In this document: positions 24,853-32,609 of the stretch, piece by piece
Numbering within the stretch: the stretch's first letter is position 1
How the letters are laid out: the number at the start of each line of letters is the position of its first letter
NCBI RefSeq assembly: GCF_041929845.1
Contig: NZ_JBHEEH010000001.1
Coordinates: forward strand, 620,001-684,000
From: Paenochrobactrum pullorum
GTDB taxonomy: Bacteria; Pseudomonadota; Alphaproteobacteria; Rhizobiales; Rhizobiaceae
Direction of reading: 5' to 3'
Length of the DNA stretch: 64,000 bases
Translations under genes and position numbers: made by a program
Notes under the pieces: generated by a model
Seen by the model: the letters and a program-made list of their open reading frames with translations, nothing else
Told to the model about the DNA's origin: nothing
Databases searched by the model: none

Positions 24853-26192
24853 TGCTTATTCTCCGGAACATAATGCACGGGCTTGTGCGCGATTTCGCGT
24901 CTCATGCGGGCAATGTCGGCTTCGGTAATATCGGAACCGTGATTGCCCCAGCCATTGCGGATAAAGTTGAGGATTTCCGCAACCTGCCAGTTTGGAAGAT
25001 GAGCAAAGCCGGGCATGGTAAAGGCCATCAGGTCATGGTCGGTATCAGGTGTTTTGCCGCCAGCCAATGTGACCTGAATGAGCGAGCTTGGATCATCGGC
25101 AAAGACAATCGAATTGCCGGCCAGTGCCGGATAAATCCGTGGCGCACCCTTGCCGTCCATACGGTGGCAGACGGTGCAATGCTCGACATAAGACAGAGCA
25201 CCCTTGGTGGAGAAGTCACCGGCTTTAAGGGCTGCTGTGGTGATATCTTCCTTAGGCTGCCATTTCTGCTCACGGCCTTTGCTTGGCGGCAGCGATTTCA
25301 GATAACGGGCAATGGCGCGCAGATCGCTTTCTTCCAGATATTGGGTGGAATGCTGCACCACATCGGCCATCGAACCGAAAGCGGCAGTGCGGTCATTGCG
25401 TCCGCTTTGCAGGAACATGACGATCTCGTCTTCGCTCCATGTGGAAAGCCCGGTGTCCTGATCGCGCAGATTTTTCGCATACCAGCCTTCCAGCACCGAG
25501 CCGGAAAGGAACTTGCCGTCCTTATCGTTTTTGACCGCTTTTTCTTCGTAAGCAAGGCCGCGCGGGGTGTGGCAAGCGCCGCAATGGCCAAGGCCTTCCA
25601 CCAGATAAGCACCGCGCTCCAGCACCGGATCAGTATTGGCGGCGATTTCAAAATCGCGTCCATTGGAAAAAAACAACTGCCACCAAGCCAGCGGCCAGCG
25701 CATATTGGCAGGCCATGGCAAAGTGCTTGGCTGGTTGTCTTGAGAAACCGCTTCTACCTTCGACATAAAGTAAGCATAAAGTGCTTTGATGTCGTCGTCT
25801 TTGACCACTGTATAAGAAACAAACGGCATGGCCGGATAAAGATGAACATTATCCTGTCTTACCCCCTGGCGGACAGCTCGTTCAAAATCGGCATAAGAAT
25901 AATTGCCGATGCCGGTTTCTTTATCCGGTGTAATATTGGTGGAATAGATGGTGCCAAGCGGCGTTTGCATACCAAGGCCGCCGGCAAATTCTTTGCCGCC
26001 CGGTGCTGTGTGACATGCGCCGCAGTCACCGGCGCGGGCGATATATTCGCCCTTGGTGATCAAGGCAGCATCGGTAATATCAACTTGCGCTTCCTGCTTG
26101 GGAGTGAGCCAGTAAGGCGTTGATAAGGCAAAGAGCCACGCAGCCGCCAGTGTGGCCGCACCGGCGATGGCTAATTTTACTAGGGTTTTCAT
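24849..26192 (-). CDS. Triheme c-type cytochrome, alcohol/gluconate dehydrogenase cytochrome-subunit type
   Basis: A 447-aa periplasmic, membrane-anchored protein: an N-terminal hydrophobic segment (residues about 5-25), then three cytochrome c modules with CGACH at 57-61, CGACH near 203 and CTVCH near 346. The arrangement (ITKGEYIARAGDCGACHTAPGG; STNITPDKETGIGNYS) is that of AdhB/GndC-like subunits, which accept electrons from a periplasmic dehydrogenase and pass them to ubiquinone. No dehydrogenase subunit is adjacent; only a second cytochrome gene overlaps it. An FNR-like box lies 65-78 bp upstream of the ATG. Confidence 0.85.
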   Translation of the reverse strand: MKTLVKLAIAGAATLAAAWLFALSTPYWLTPKQEAQVDITDAALITKGEYIARAGDCGACHTAPGGKEFAGGLGMQTPLGTIYSTNITPDKETGIGNYSYADFERAVRQGVRQDNVHLYPAMPFVSYTVVKDDDIKALYAYFMSKVEAVSQDNQPSTLPWPANMRWPLAWWQLFFSNGRDFEIAANTDPVLERGAYLVEGLGHCGACHTPRGLAYEEKAVKNDKDGKFLSGSVLEGWYAKNLRDQDTGLSTWSEDEIVMFLQSGRNDRTAAFGSMADVVQHSTQYLEESDLRAIARYLKSLPPSKGREQKWQPKEDITTAALKAGDFSTKGALSYVEHCTVCHRMDGKGAPRIYPALAGNSIVFADDPSSLIQVTLAGGKTPDTDHDLMAFTMPGFAHLPNWQVAEILNFIRNGWGNHGSDITEADIARMRREIAHKPVHYVPENKQ

Positions 26193-26256
26193 GCGTCCTC
26201 CGAAAAGGCATATTTGAGAGGTTACTCATGCTTTTCAGATTTGTCGCATACCCACA

Positions 26257-26270
26257 TTGATTGTGGTCAA
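26257..26270. promoter_or_regulatory. Candidate FNR/FixK-type box upstream of the cytochrome operon
   Basis: TTGATTGTGGTCAA matches the TTGAT-N4-ATCAA consensus at all positions but one. Its centre is about 71 bp before the triheme cytochrome ATG. With a normal 5' leader of about 30 nt this is near -41, the activating position for FNR-family regulators. Confidence 0.45.
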
Positions 26271-26434
26271 TTGGAAAATAATTATCGTGTTATTTGTCGT
26301 TATTAGGAAAATTTGATGTTTTTTCGCGCTATATTAGGTGAATAATCCATTTACGGAAAATGTTGGAAATGAAAAAAGCCGCAGCAAAGTGATGGCAAAG
26401 CTTGCAGATTTTTGACAGCATGAGAAGCTATTAT

Positions 26435-27037
26435 TTAAGCAATCAGCTCCACACCTGCTTGACGCATTTTATCAAGCATCACGTCGAGTGAACCGTTCAC
26501 ATCAATGGCACGGCATAAATCAAGCCGCACGCGGGTGTTAAAGCCCAGTTCAACCGCATCAAGCGCTGAAAAAGCCACGCAAAAATCGGTTGCCAGCCCC
26601 GCCAGCGTGATGGCACCGATATTGCGCTCGCGCAAATATCCGGCCAGACCTGTTGGTGTTTTATGGTCATTTTCAAAGAAGGTGGAATAACTGTCGATGC
26701 CGTGGCGGAAGCCTTTACGGATGATAAGTTGTGCGCGCTCACGGTTCAGTTGAGGATGAAAATCCGCGCCTTTTGTGCCCTGTACACAATGATCCGGCCA
26801 TAATGTCTGCTCGCCATAAGGCATCATAATAGTTTGATACGGTTCTTTGCCCTCATGGGAGGAGGCAAAACTGGAATGGCCTTTGGGGTGCCAGTCCTGT
26901 GTTAAAATCACATGTTCGCTTTCATTGATGGTTGCGTTGAGCAGCGGCAGAAACTCGTCTCCGCCTTTAACAGCGAGCGCACCGCCCGGACAAAAATCAT
27001 TTTGCATATCAACGACAATCAATGCATGTGCGATCAT
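26435..27037 (-). CDS. pncA: Nicotinamidase
   Basis: A 200-aa cysteine hydrolase that converts nicotinamide to nicotinate for NAD recycling; bacterial PncA also activates pyrazinamide. It has ALIVVDMQNDFCPGGALAVKG with the catalytic Asp, the metal-site TQDWHPKGHSSFASSH block, and ITLAGLATDFCVAFSALDA with the nucleophilic Cys. Length and motif order are normal. Stands alone between the cytochrome operon and the divergent D-lyxose isomerase gene. Cytoplasmic. Confidence 0.95.
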   Translation of the reverse strand: MIAHALIVVDMQNDFCPGGALAVKGGDEFLPLLNATINESEHVILTQDWHPKGHSSFASSHEGKEPYQTIMMPYGEQTLWPDHCVQGTKGADFHPQLNRERAQLIIRKGFRHGIDSYSTFFENDHKTPTGLAGYLRERNIGAITLAGLATDFCVAFSALDAVELGFNTRVRLDLCRAIDVNGSLDVMLDKMRQAGVELIA

Positions 27038-27163
27038 ATTTCATCCTTTTTGTTTTATTTATTCTGCCAATTTGTGCCCCGAAATCTTGTCTTTGGCAGA
27101 AAACGCTTTTCAGCGTTATATTGATATATAATGTGGCGCTAACTGTGACGCAAAGGGCAGGTC

Positions 27164-27853
27164 ATGAAAAGAAGCGATATTAACCGGATCATCCGCGAGA
27201 GCGATCAGTTTATTCGCTCATTTGGGTTTATTTTGCCGCCTTTTGCGTATTTTGCGCCGCAAGCTTTGAAAAACCAAGTGCAGCAACATGCCCGAATTAT
27301 TCGTGATCACCGGCTGGGATGGGACATTACCGATTACGGGCAGGGCAAATTTGATGAGCTTGGCTTGTTTTTGTTCACACTTCGCAATGGCAGAGCGGAA
27401 GATTTAACGCGCGGCAGCGGTCAGCTTTATGCCGAGAAGATTATGATTTCGCGCCATTATCAGCTTTCGCCAATGCATCGTCATAATCTCAAAGCTGAAG
27501 ATATTATCAATCGCGGTGGTGCAACTCTGGTGATTGAACTGTTTCAGGCACGTAGCGATGGCTGGATTGATCCGGATGCCGATGTGAAAGTTGCAAGTGA
27601 CGGGCGCATGGTGACACTGCCGGCAGGTGGACATTTAAAATTACAGCCCGGCGAAAGCGTTACATTGCTGCCGCAGCATTGGCACGCTTTTTGGGGCGAG
27701 GGCGGTTATGTACTGGTGGGTGAGGTTTCAACGGTTAATGATGACCTCACCGATAATGTCTTTCGTGATCCGATCGGGCGCTTCTCACAGGTAGAAGAAG
27801 ACGAAGCGCCGCTGCATTTGCTGGTGTCTGATTATGATCACTGGCTCGCTTGA
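27164..27853 (+). CDS. D-lyxose isomerase family protein (cupin)
   Basis: A 229-aa cupin-fold sugar isomerase. The metal-binding histidines lie in SPMHRHNLKAEDIINRGG and LLPQHWHAFWGEGG, and the N-terminal KRSDINRIIRESDQFIRSFGF helix matches the family. Known members interconvert D-lyxose/D-xylulose and D-mannose/D-fructose with manganese. No pentose-transport genes are adjacent, so the physiological sugar is uncertain. Its last 16 bp overlap the 3' end of the convergent lipase-like gene. Confidence 0.8.
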   Translation: MKRSDINRIIRESDQFIRSFGFILPPFAYFAPQALKNQVQQHARIIRDHRLGWDITDYGQGKFDELGLFLFTLRNGRAEDLTRGSGQLYAEKIMISRHYQLSPMHRHNLKAEDIINRGGATLVIELFQARSDGWIDPDADVKVASDGRMVTLPAGGHLKLQPGESVTLLPQHWHAFWGEGGYVLVGEVSTVNDDLTDNVFRDPIGRFSQVEEDEAPLHLLVSDYDHWLA

Positions 27854-28785
27854 TATTCCTGAACAGCTTTATCAGCCCATTGAATAAAGTCATGCGTCGC
27901 TAATTCGCGCTCCTGATCGAGCAAAGTTTCATGGCGGCTGTGGGGATAAATTTTCGTAGTGATATTGGTAAAACCCGTCTGTTGCAGGCGTGCTGCAAAG
28001 CTGCTGATAGCCTGACCAAAATTGGTGGCGGGGTCTAACGCGCCTGCATTGAAATTAATCGGCAGGTTTTTAGGTAACCGCCCCCAGTTTTTTGACATGT
28101 CGCCCTGTTGCATCCATTGCAAAATATCGAGCCACATCGAAACACTTGCGTCAAAACCACAAAGCGGGTCTTTGATATAGGCATCGACACCATCTTCATC
28201 GCTTGAAAGCCAGTCAAACATGGTGCGCGATGGCTGGATCATTTTTGACCAAGCGCGAAACGTCACTTTGGGCAAAAATTGGCTCGGCACATCCGAGCCT
28301 TTCAACATGCGTTCAACTTTCAGCATGAACTGCGCAAATACCCGCTCGGATTGATTGCCGAAATTGGAGTTCCAGATGCTCAAGCCATTGATATTTTCCG
28401 GCTTTTGCAGCGCATAATTAAAGGCGATCAACCCGCCCATTGAATGACCAAAGAGAATAACCGGCAGGCGGGGGTGCCGCTCTTTAATCAACTGGTTGAC
28501 ACTATCGACATCGCTCAAGACCTTGGTGGCGCCATCACGCATGGCAAACATGCTTTTAGGGCGGTTTGCTCCAATGTTTTGCCCGTGGCCGCGATGGTCT
28601 TGCGCATACACATGATAACCGGCACGGCTCAAAGCTTTGGCAAATTCTGCGTAGCGCTCAGAATGTTCTGCCAAACCGTGATTGATATGCACAATGCCGC
28701 CTGCGATGCCTTCTGCTTGTTGATGGCGCAGCACCAGTCGGCTTTCCTTCGGGCTTGATAAAACGTGGATCTCTTCAAATGACAT
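27838..28785 (-). CDS. Alpha/beta hydrolase, lysophospholipase / monoacylglycerol lipase type
   Basis: A 315-aa cytoplasmic hydrolase. HINHGLAEHSERYAEFAKAL (oxyanion-hole HG), YAQDHRGHG and FGHSMGGLIAFNYAL (nucleophile Ser in GHSMG) are the PldB/monoglyceride-lipase signature. The Asp in NAGALDPAT and His in PHSRHETLLDQ complete the catalytic triad. Likely releases fatty acids from monoacylglycerols or lysophospholipids. No signal peptide. Convergent overlap of 16 bp with the isomerase gene. Confidence 0.85.
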   Translation of the reverse strand: MSFEEIHVLSSPKESRLVLRHQQAEGIAGGIVHINHGLAEHSERYAEFAKALSRAGYHVYAQDHRGHGQNIGANRPKSMFAMRDGATKVLSDVDSVNQLIKERHPRLPVILFGHSMGGLIAFNYALQKPENINGLSIWNSNFGNQSERVFAQFMLKVERMLKGSDVPSQFLPKVTFRAWSKMIQPSRTMFDWLSSDEDGVDAYIKDPLCGFDASVSMWLDILQWMQQGDMSKNWGRLPKNLPINFNAGALDPATNFGQAISSFAARLQQTGFTNITTKIYPHSRHETLLDQERELATHDFIQWADKAVQEYQASQ

Positions 28786-28839
28786 CAGACTATTTATCCG
28801 CGAAAAAAATCTTGCAAAACTTTAAAAGCTGCGTCACTC

Positions 28840-29002
28840 TAACACATAAATGTGAAGCGCAAGCTCCGGACAGCTCCGCTTTTAAAGCGAACCGGCACAC
28901 TTGTTAAGTGTGTAGCACTAGCAGCTTCCGTTCAAGAATATATGAGTTTTATGGATGAGCAGAGGGGAAACCGGATGACGGAAATATCCGCATCCGGTTT
29001 TA
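28840..29002 (+). ncRNA. Candidate small RNA with three hairpins and a terminator
   Basis: Within a 400-bp interval lacking a credible gene lie, in order, CGCTTTTAAAGCG (28877-28889, perfect palindrome), CACACTT-GTT-AAGTGTG (28896-28912, 7-bp stem) and a terminator hairpin: ACCGGATG (28970-28977) with CATCCGGT (28991-28998), closed further by CGGA/TCCG and followed by TTTTAT. The T-run lies only on the plus-strand side. TTGCAA at 28812-28817 could be a -35 element but no good -10 is seen, so the 5' end is a guess. The remaining 183 bp before the EttA start hold its promoter; nothing else was recognised. Confidence 0.4.
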
Positions 29003-29185
29003 TAATGTTAAAATTTTGCTTTTGCGTGTCTGTCCATTGCTCCGCGCAGCCAGATAGCTTACATAAGCACCCAAGATTTCCTGAAATTATTCGTCAATAA
29101 TGGCAGGAGACAGATCATTGTTGCATAGCACTTTCTAGTCTTACCTTGTGGGATAGGGTGCTCTTAATCGGAGATGACGCGCTTT

Positions 29186-30835
29186 ATGGCACGCCAATTC
29201 ATTTATCATATGTCGGGCCTCAATAAGGCCTATGGCACAAAGAAGATTATTGAAAATCTTCATTTGTCTTTTTATCCCGATGCAAAAATCGGTATTCTGG
29301 GGCCAAACGGCGCTGGTAAGTCGACTGTTCTTAAAATCATGGCTGGCCTTGATAAAGAATTTACCGGCGAAGCATGGCTGGCCGATGGTGCCACCTGCGG
29401 TTACCTCGCACAGGAGCCTGAGCTCAACCCGAACAAAACAGTTCTTGGTAATGTGATGGAAGGCGTTGCCGACAAGCAAGCCATTCTTGACCGTTATAAC
29501 GAACTGATGATGAACTATTCTGATGAAACTGCCGATGAAGGCGCGAAGCTTCAGGATGTCATCGATAGCCAGAATCTTTGGGATCTGGAAAGTCAGGTTG
29601 AAATGGCGATGGAAGCATTGCGCTGCCCGCCGGCGGATGCTGATGTCACTGTTTTGTCTGGTGGTGAACGCCGCCGCGTGGCTCTGTGCAAGCTGTTGCT
29701 TTCCAAGCCGGATCTATTGCTGCTTGATGAACCGACCAACCACTTGGACGCTGAAACCACCGCATGGCTTGAAAAGCATTTGCGTGAATATCAGGGCGCT
29801 GTGCTGCTGATTACGCACGATCGCTACTTCCTCGACAATGTGACTGGCTGGATTCTCGAACTCGACCGTGGTCGCGGTATTCCGTATGAAGGCAACTATT
29901 CTGCCTATCTGGAAGCCAAATCCAAGCGTATGTTGCAGGAAGGCCGTGAAGACGATGCCCGTCAGAAAGCGCTTTCGCGTGAACGTGAGTGGATTTCAGC
30001 GAGCCCTAAAGCCCGTCAGGCCAAATCGAAAGCCCGTATCAAGGCATATGACGAATTGGTTGAAGCGGCTGAAAATCAGCGTGCAGGCGATGCACAAATC
30101 CTTATTCCGGCTGGCGAACGTCTGGGACAGGTGGTTATCGAGGCAGAAAATCTTACCAAATCTTTTGGCGATCGCGTGCTGATCGAAAACCTCACCTTCA
30201 AACTGCCTCCAGGTGGTATTGTTGGTGTGATTGGTCCCAACGGTGCCGGTAAATCGACACTGTTCAAAATGATCACTGGTCAGGAAAAGCCTGATTCCGG
30301 TTCCATCCGTATCGGTGAAACCGTGCATCTTGGTTATGTTGATCAGAGCCGCGATCACCTCAATGCGGACAAAAACGTCTGGGAGGAAATCTCCGGCGGC
30401 AGCGACATTATCAAGCTCGGCAAGCATGAAATGAACTCGCGCGCATATTGCGGTGCGTTCAATTTCAAGGGCAGTGATCAGCAGGCGAAAGTCGGCAATC
30501 TTTCCGGCGGTCAGCGTAACCGCGTGCATCTGGCCAAGATGTTGCAGGCCGGCGGCAACGTTCTGCTGCTTGACGAACCGACCAACGATCTGGACACAGA
30601 AACCTTGGCGGCTCTGGAAGATGCGCTGGAAAAATACGCCGGCTGCGCTGTTATCATCTCCCACGATCGTATGTTCCTCGACCGTCTGGCCACCCATATT
30701 CTGGCCTTTGAAGGCGACAGCCATGTGGAATGGTTTGAAGGCAACTTTGAGGACTATGAAGCGGATAAAATCCGTCGTCTGGGACCTGAAAGCGTCAACC
30801 CTAAGCGGGTCACTTACAAGCCGCTGACGCGCTAA
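29186..30835 (+). CDS. ettA: Energy-dependent translational throttle protein (ABC-F ATPase)
   Basis: A 549-aa soluble ABC-F protein that binds the ribosomal E site and gates entry into elongation according to the ATP/ADP ratio. It has two ATPase domains, each with Walker A GPNGAGKST, with signatures LSGGERRRVAL and LSGGQRNRVHLAK, and Walker B LLLDEPTNHLD and LLLDEPTNDLD. The linker helices between them are the P-site tRNA-interacting motif. I start at ATG 29186 (MARQFIYHMSGL), which lines up with E. coli EttA; ATG 29174 would touch the GGAG site directly. Ends at a strong terminator. Confidence 0.95.
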   Translation: MARQFIYHMSGLNKAYGTKKIIENLHLSFYPDAKIGILGPNGAGKSTVLKIMAGLDKEFTGEAWLADGATCGYLAQEPELNPNKTVLGNVMEGVADKQAILDRYNELMMNYSDETADEGAKLQDVIDSQNLWDLESQVEMAMEALRCPPADADVTVLSGGERRRVALCKLLLSKPDLLLLDEPTNHLDAETTAWLEKHLREYQGAVLLITHDRYFLDNVTGWILELDRGRGIPYEGNYSAYLEAKSKRMLQEGREDDARQKALSREREWISASPKARQAKSKARIKAYDELVEAAENQRAGDAQILIPAGERLGQVVIEAENLTKSFGDRVLIENLTFKLPPGGIVGVIGPNGAGKSTLFKMITGQEKPDSGSIRIGETVHLGYVDQSRDHLNADKNVWEEISGGSDIIKLGKHEMNSRAYCGAFNFKGSDQQAKVGNLSGGQRNRVHLAKMLQAGGNVLLLDEPTNDLDTETLAALEDALEKYAGCAVIISHDRMFLDRLATHILAFEGDSHVEWFEGNFEDYEADKIRRLGPESVNPKRVTYKPLTR

Positions 30836-30841
30836 AATTTG

Positions 30842-30873
30842 AAAAGGCCGGTGTTGATCACCGGCCTTTTTTT
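30842..30873 (+). terminator. Terminator after ettA
   Basis: AAAAGGCCGGTG and CACCGGCCTTTT form a stem around TTGAT, followed by a T-run. Same AAAGGCCGGT core as at 23897 and 40602. Confidence 0.9.
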
Positions 30874-30910
30874 GTATGTTATGGACACTATGATGCACGA
30901 GGTGATTGTG

Positions 30911-31678
30911 ATGAAAGACTGGTCAGCAGGACAATATCTGAAATTTGAAAATGAACGCAGCAGACCGGCGCAAGATCTAATCAACCAAATCAAGTCGGAT
31001 CATTTGGAACATATTGTCGATATCGGCTGCGGGCCGGGAAACTCGACAGAGGTACTGCTCGATCGCTGGCCAAAGGCTTCGATCTTGGGGTTTGATACCT
31101 CGCCCGATATGATTGAAAAGGCACGTCAGCGCCTGCCTGAGGTGGATTTTCAACTGGGCGATGTGGCAACTTACCAACCACAGCCGCAAGCAGATTTATT
31201 GTTTTCCAATGCGGTGTTTCAATGGGTTCCGGATCACATAGCACAGATGCAGCGTCTGTTTCGCTCATTAAAAAGCGGGGCACTTTTAGCGATTCAAATG
31301 CCGGACAATTTGCGTGAAGCCACGCATCAGTCGATGATTAAGGTGGCTCAAGACCCGCGCTGGCAAAGCCGTATCGGCAATAAAGCGCGCGAAGTGCTGC
31401 CGCCAGTGTCGCAATATTATGAAGCGCTTTGCAGTGATGCCGTGCATGTGGATATTTGGCATACGATTTATAATCACCCGCTTGATGGTATCGAAGCTGT
31501 GGTGGAGTGGGTGAAGGGTACCGGCTTGCGCCCGTTTATTGATCCGCTAAGCGATGAAGAGCGTGCGGACTATCTGGCGCAATACGCAGATGAACTCAAC
31601 CGGCATTATAGTGTGGCATCAGACGGCAAAGTGCTGCTGGCGTTTCCGCGTATCTTTATTCTGGCGCAGAAAAAATAA
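30911..31678 (+). CDS. tam: Trans-aconitate 2-methyltransferase
   Basis: A 255-aa SAM-dependent methyltransferase that methylates trans-aconitate, a toxic by-product of the TCA cycle. WSAGQYLKFENERSRPAQDL at the N terminus and VDIGCGPGNSTEVLLDRWP (SAM motif I) follow the E. coli Tam pattern, as do SNAVFQWVPDH, LAIQMPDNLREATHQ and TGLRPFIDPLSDEE. The start is at ATG 30911, with AGGTG 7 bp upstream; earlier in-frame starts would reach into the ettA terminator. Cytoplasmic. Confidence 0.9.
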   Translation: MKDWSAGQYLKFENERSRPAQDLINQIKSDHLEHIVDIGCGPGNSTEVLLDRWPKASILGFDTSPDMIEKARQRLPEVDFQLGDVATYQPQPQADLLFSNAVFQWVPDHIAQMQRLFRSLKSGALLAIQMPDNLREATHQSMIKVAQDPRWQSRIGNKAREVLPPVSQYYEALCSDAVHVDIWHTIYNHPLDGIEAVVEWVKGTGLRPFIDPLSDEERADYLAQYADELNRHYSVASDGKVLLAFPRIFILAQKK

Positions 31679-31817
31679 TGGAATTGCGTTGGGCTGGTGC
31701 TTTAAGTCTATCGTGCCAGCCTGATGGGCTTGGGCGGATGCCGGACGACAGCATAAAGCTATGCGAGAGCTCTGTATTTGATAGTCAAATTTTTAAAGGA
31801 AAAGGACGTTTAAGAAC

Positions 31818-31992
31818 TGGAGCGGGCGAAGNNNNNNNNNNNNNNNNNNNNNNNNNNNNNNNNNNNNNNNNNNNNNNNNNNNNNNNNNNNNNNNNNNNNN
31901 NNNNNNNNNNNNNNNNNNNNNNNNNNNNNNNGGATTCGAACCCTCGACCCCAACCTTGGCAAGGTTGTGCTCTACCCCTGAGCTACACCCGC
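31818..31992 (-). tRNA. tRNA-Gly (GCC), first copy, split by an assembly gap
   Basis: The outer parts are identical to the intact copy at 32227-32301: from the 5' end GCGGGTGTAGCTCAGGGGTA through anticodon GCC to the T arm, and after the gap CGCCCGCTCCA. The 100 Ns fall inside the T-arm/acceptor region, and the two flanks join without any missing base to give the exact tRNA. Encoded CCA is at 31818-31820. Confidence 0.85.
31832..31931. other. Assembly gap (100 N)
   Basis: A run of exactly 100 N inside a repeat of about 100 bp (tRNA-Gly plus flanking arms) that occurs again at 32218-32317. It is probably a break caused by the repeat rather than real missing sequence. Confidence 0.99.
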
Positions 31993-32022
31993 TCGCGCCA
32001 GTTCTTAACATCGAACAACCGC

Positions 32023-32051
32023 TATATGCCGTAAAGTTTTGCCAATTGCAA
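32023..32051 (-). promoter_or_regulatory. Promoter of the first tRNA-Gly gene
   Basis: On the minus strand TTGCAA (-35), 17 bp, CATATA (-10) followed by GCG. The second tRNA-Gly copy has the same arrangement at the same distance, which supports function. Confidence 0.6.
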
Positions 32052-32217
32052 GAGGTCAATTGAGAAAAAATGCGACTTTTTTTATTTTTTTGATATTGAA
32101 TTGTTTAGGGAAAACAAAGCCTTAAAAGAAAGCACCAAAAGCACCGTAAAGGCGTCTGATCTCTCGTTCCTGATTTTCAGGAGATGATTAATTTTCAATT
32201 TTAAGGGAAGGTTGGCC

Positions 32218-32318
32218 TTTAAGAACTGGAGCGGGCGAAGGGATTCGAACCCTCGACCCCAACCTTGGCAAGGTTGTGCTCTACCCCTGAGCTACACCCG
32301 CTCGCGCCAGTTCTTAAA
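32218..32318 (-). repeat. Inverted repeat flanking tRNA-Gly (leader pairs with 3' trailer)
   Basis: Arms TTTAAGAACTGG (32218-32229) and CCAGTTCTTAAA (32307-32318) are perfect complements. The first copy has the same pair at 31809-31820 and 31998-32008 (11 bp). In the precursor RNA the leader would pair with the encoded CCA and trailer. Confidence 0.85.
32227..32301 (-). tRNA. tRNA-Gly (GCC), second copy, intact
   Basis: A 75-nt cloverleaf with encoded CCA. The acceptor is GCGGGTG/CGCCCGC, the D arm GCTC-AGGGGTA-GAGC, the anticodon arm ending in CTTGCCAAG with anticodon GCC, and the T arm GAGGG-TTCGAAT-CCCTT. It is flanked by the 12-bp inverted repeat TTTAAGAACTGG/CCAGTTCTTAAA, one arm of which covers the CCA. 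Confidence 0.95.
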
Positions 32319-32334
32319 CATCAGGCATGGGCGC

Positions 32335-32363
32335 TATATGGCGTAAGCTTTGACTGAAAGCAA
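32335..32363 (-). promoter_or_regulatory. Promoter of the second tRNA-Gly gene
   Basis: Minus strand TTGCTT, 17 bp, CATATA followed by GCG; matches the promoter at 32023-32051 in sequence, spacing and distance to the tRNA. Confidence 0.6.
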
Positions 32364-32609
32364 CAGCAAAAATGCGTGTGGCTGCATTTTATTGCAGTTT
32401 TTTGTGTGAGACGTCTGTTTTTCAGGCTTTGTTTGTGCTGGCCTGTTGATAAGTGCAGATTGAAACAGTGTTTTTTGCTGTTCACACATATTCGAATCGT
32501 GAAAACGGCAGCTGGAAGTGCGATTCTATTCGCATCCCTTGGCTTGTTCGTGCGGGTGACTGCTATAAGATTGATTTGAAAATGGAATCGTTGAAGCGAA
32601 TATGAGTTG

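Noticed and set aside
23935..24873. Plus-strand open frame (312 codons) opposite the diheme cytochrome gene
   Set aside because: It is the antisense shadow of a gene with two haem sites, and it begins inside the glycerate-kinase terminator.
24852..26123. Long plus-strand open frame (423 codons) opposite the triheme cytochrome gene
   Set aside because: The minus-strand frame has three CxxCH sites and a signal anchor; the plus-strand frame has no domain, no ribosome site, and is a shadow of codon bias.
28852..29100. 82-codon plus-strand open frame before ettA
   Set aside because: No ribosome site, no family match, and it runs through a terminator hairpin; a small RNA explains the region better.
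29996..30898. Minus-strand open frame of 300 codons opposite ettA
   Set aside because: It lies fully within a highly conserved ABC-F gene on the other strand, starts beyond the ettA terminator, and has no motif.
31678..32034. Open frame crossing the second N-gap
   Set aside because: It reads through Ns and a tRNA-Gly gene, so it is an artefact.
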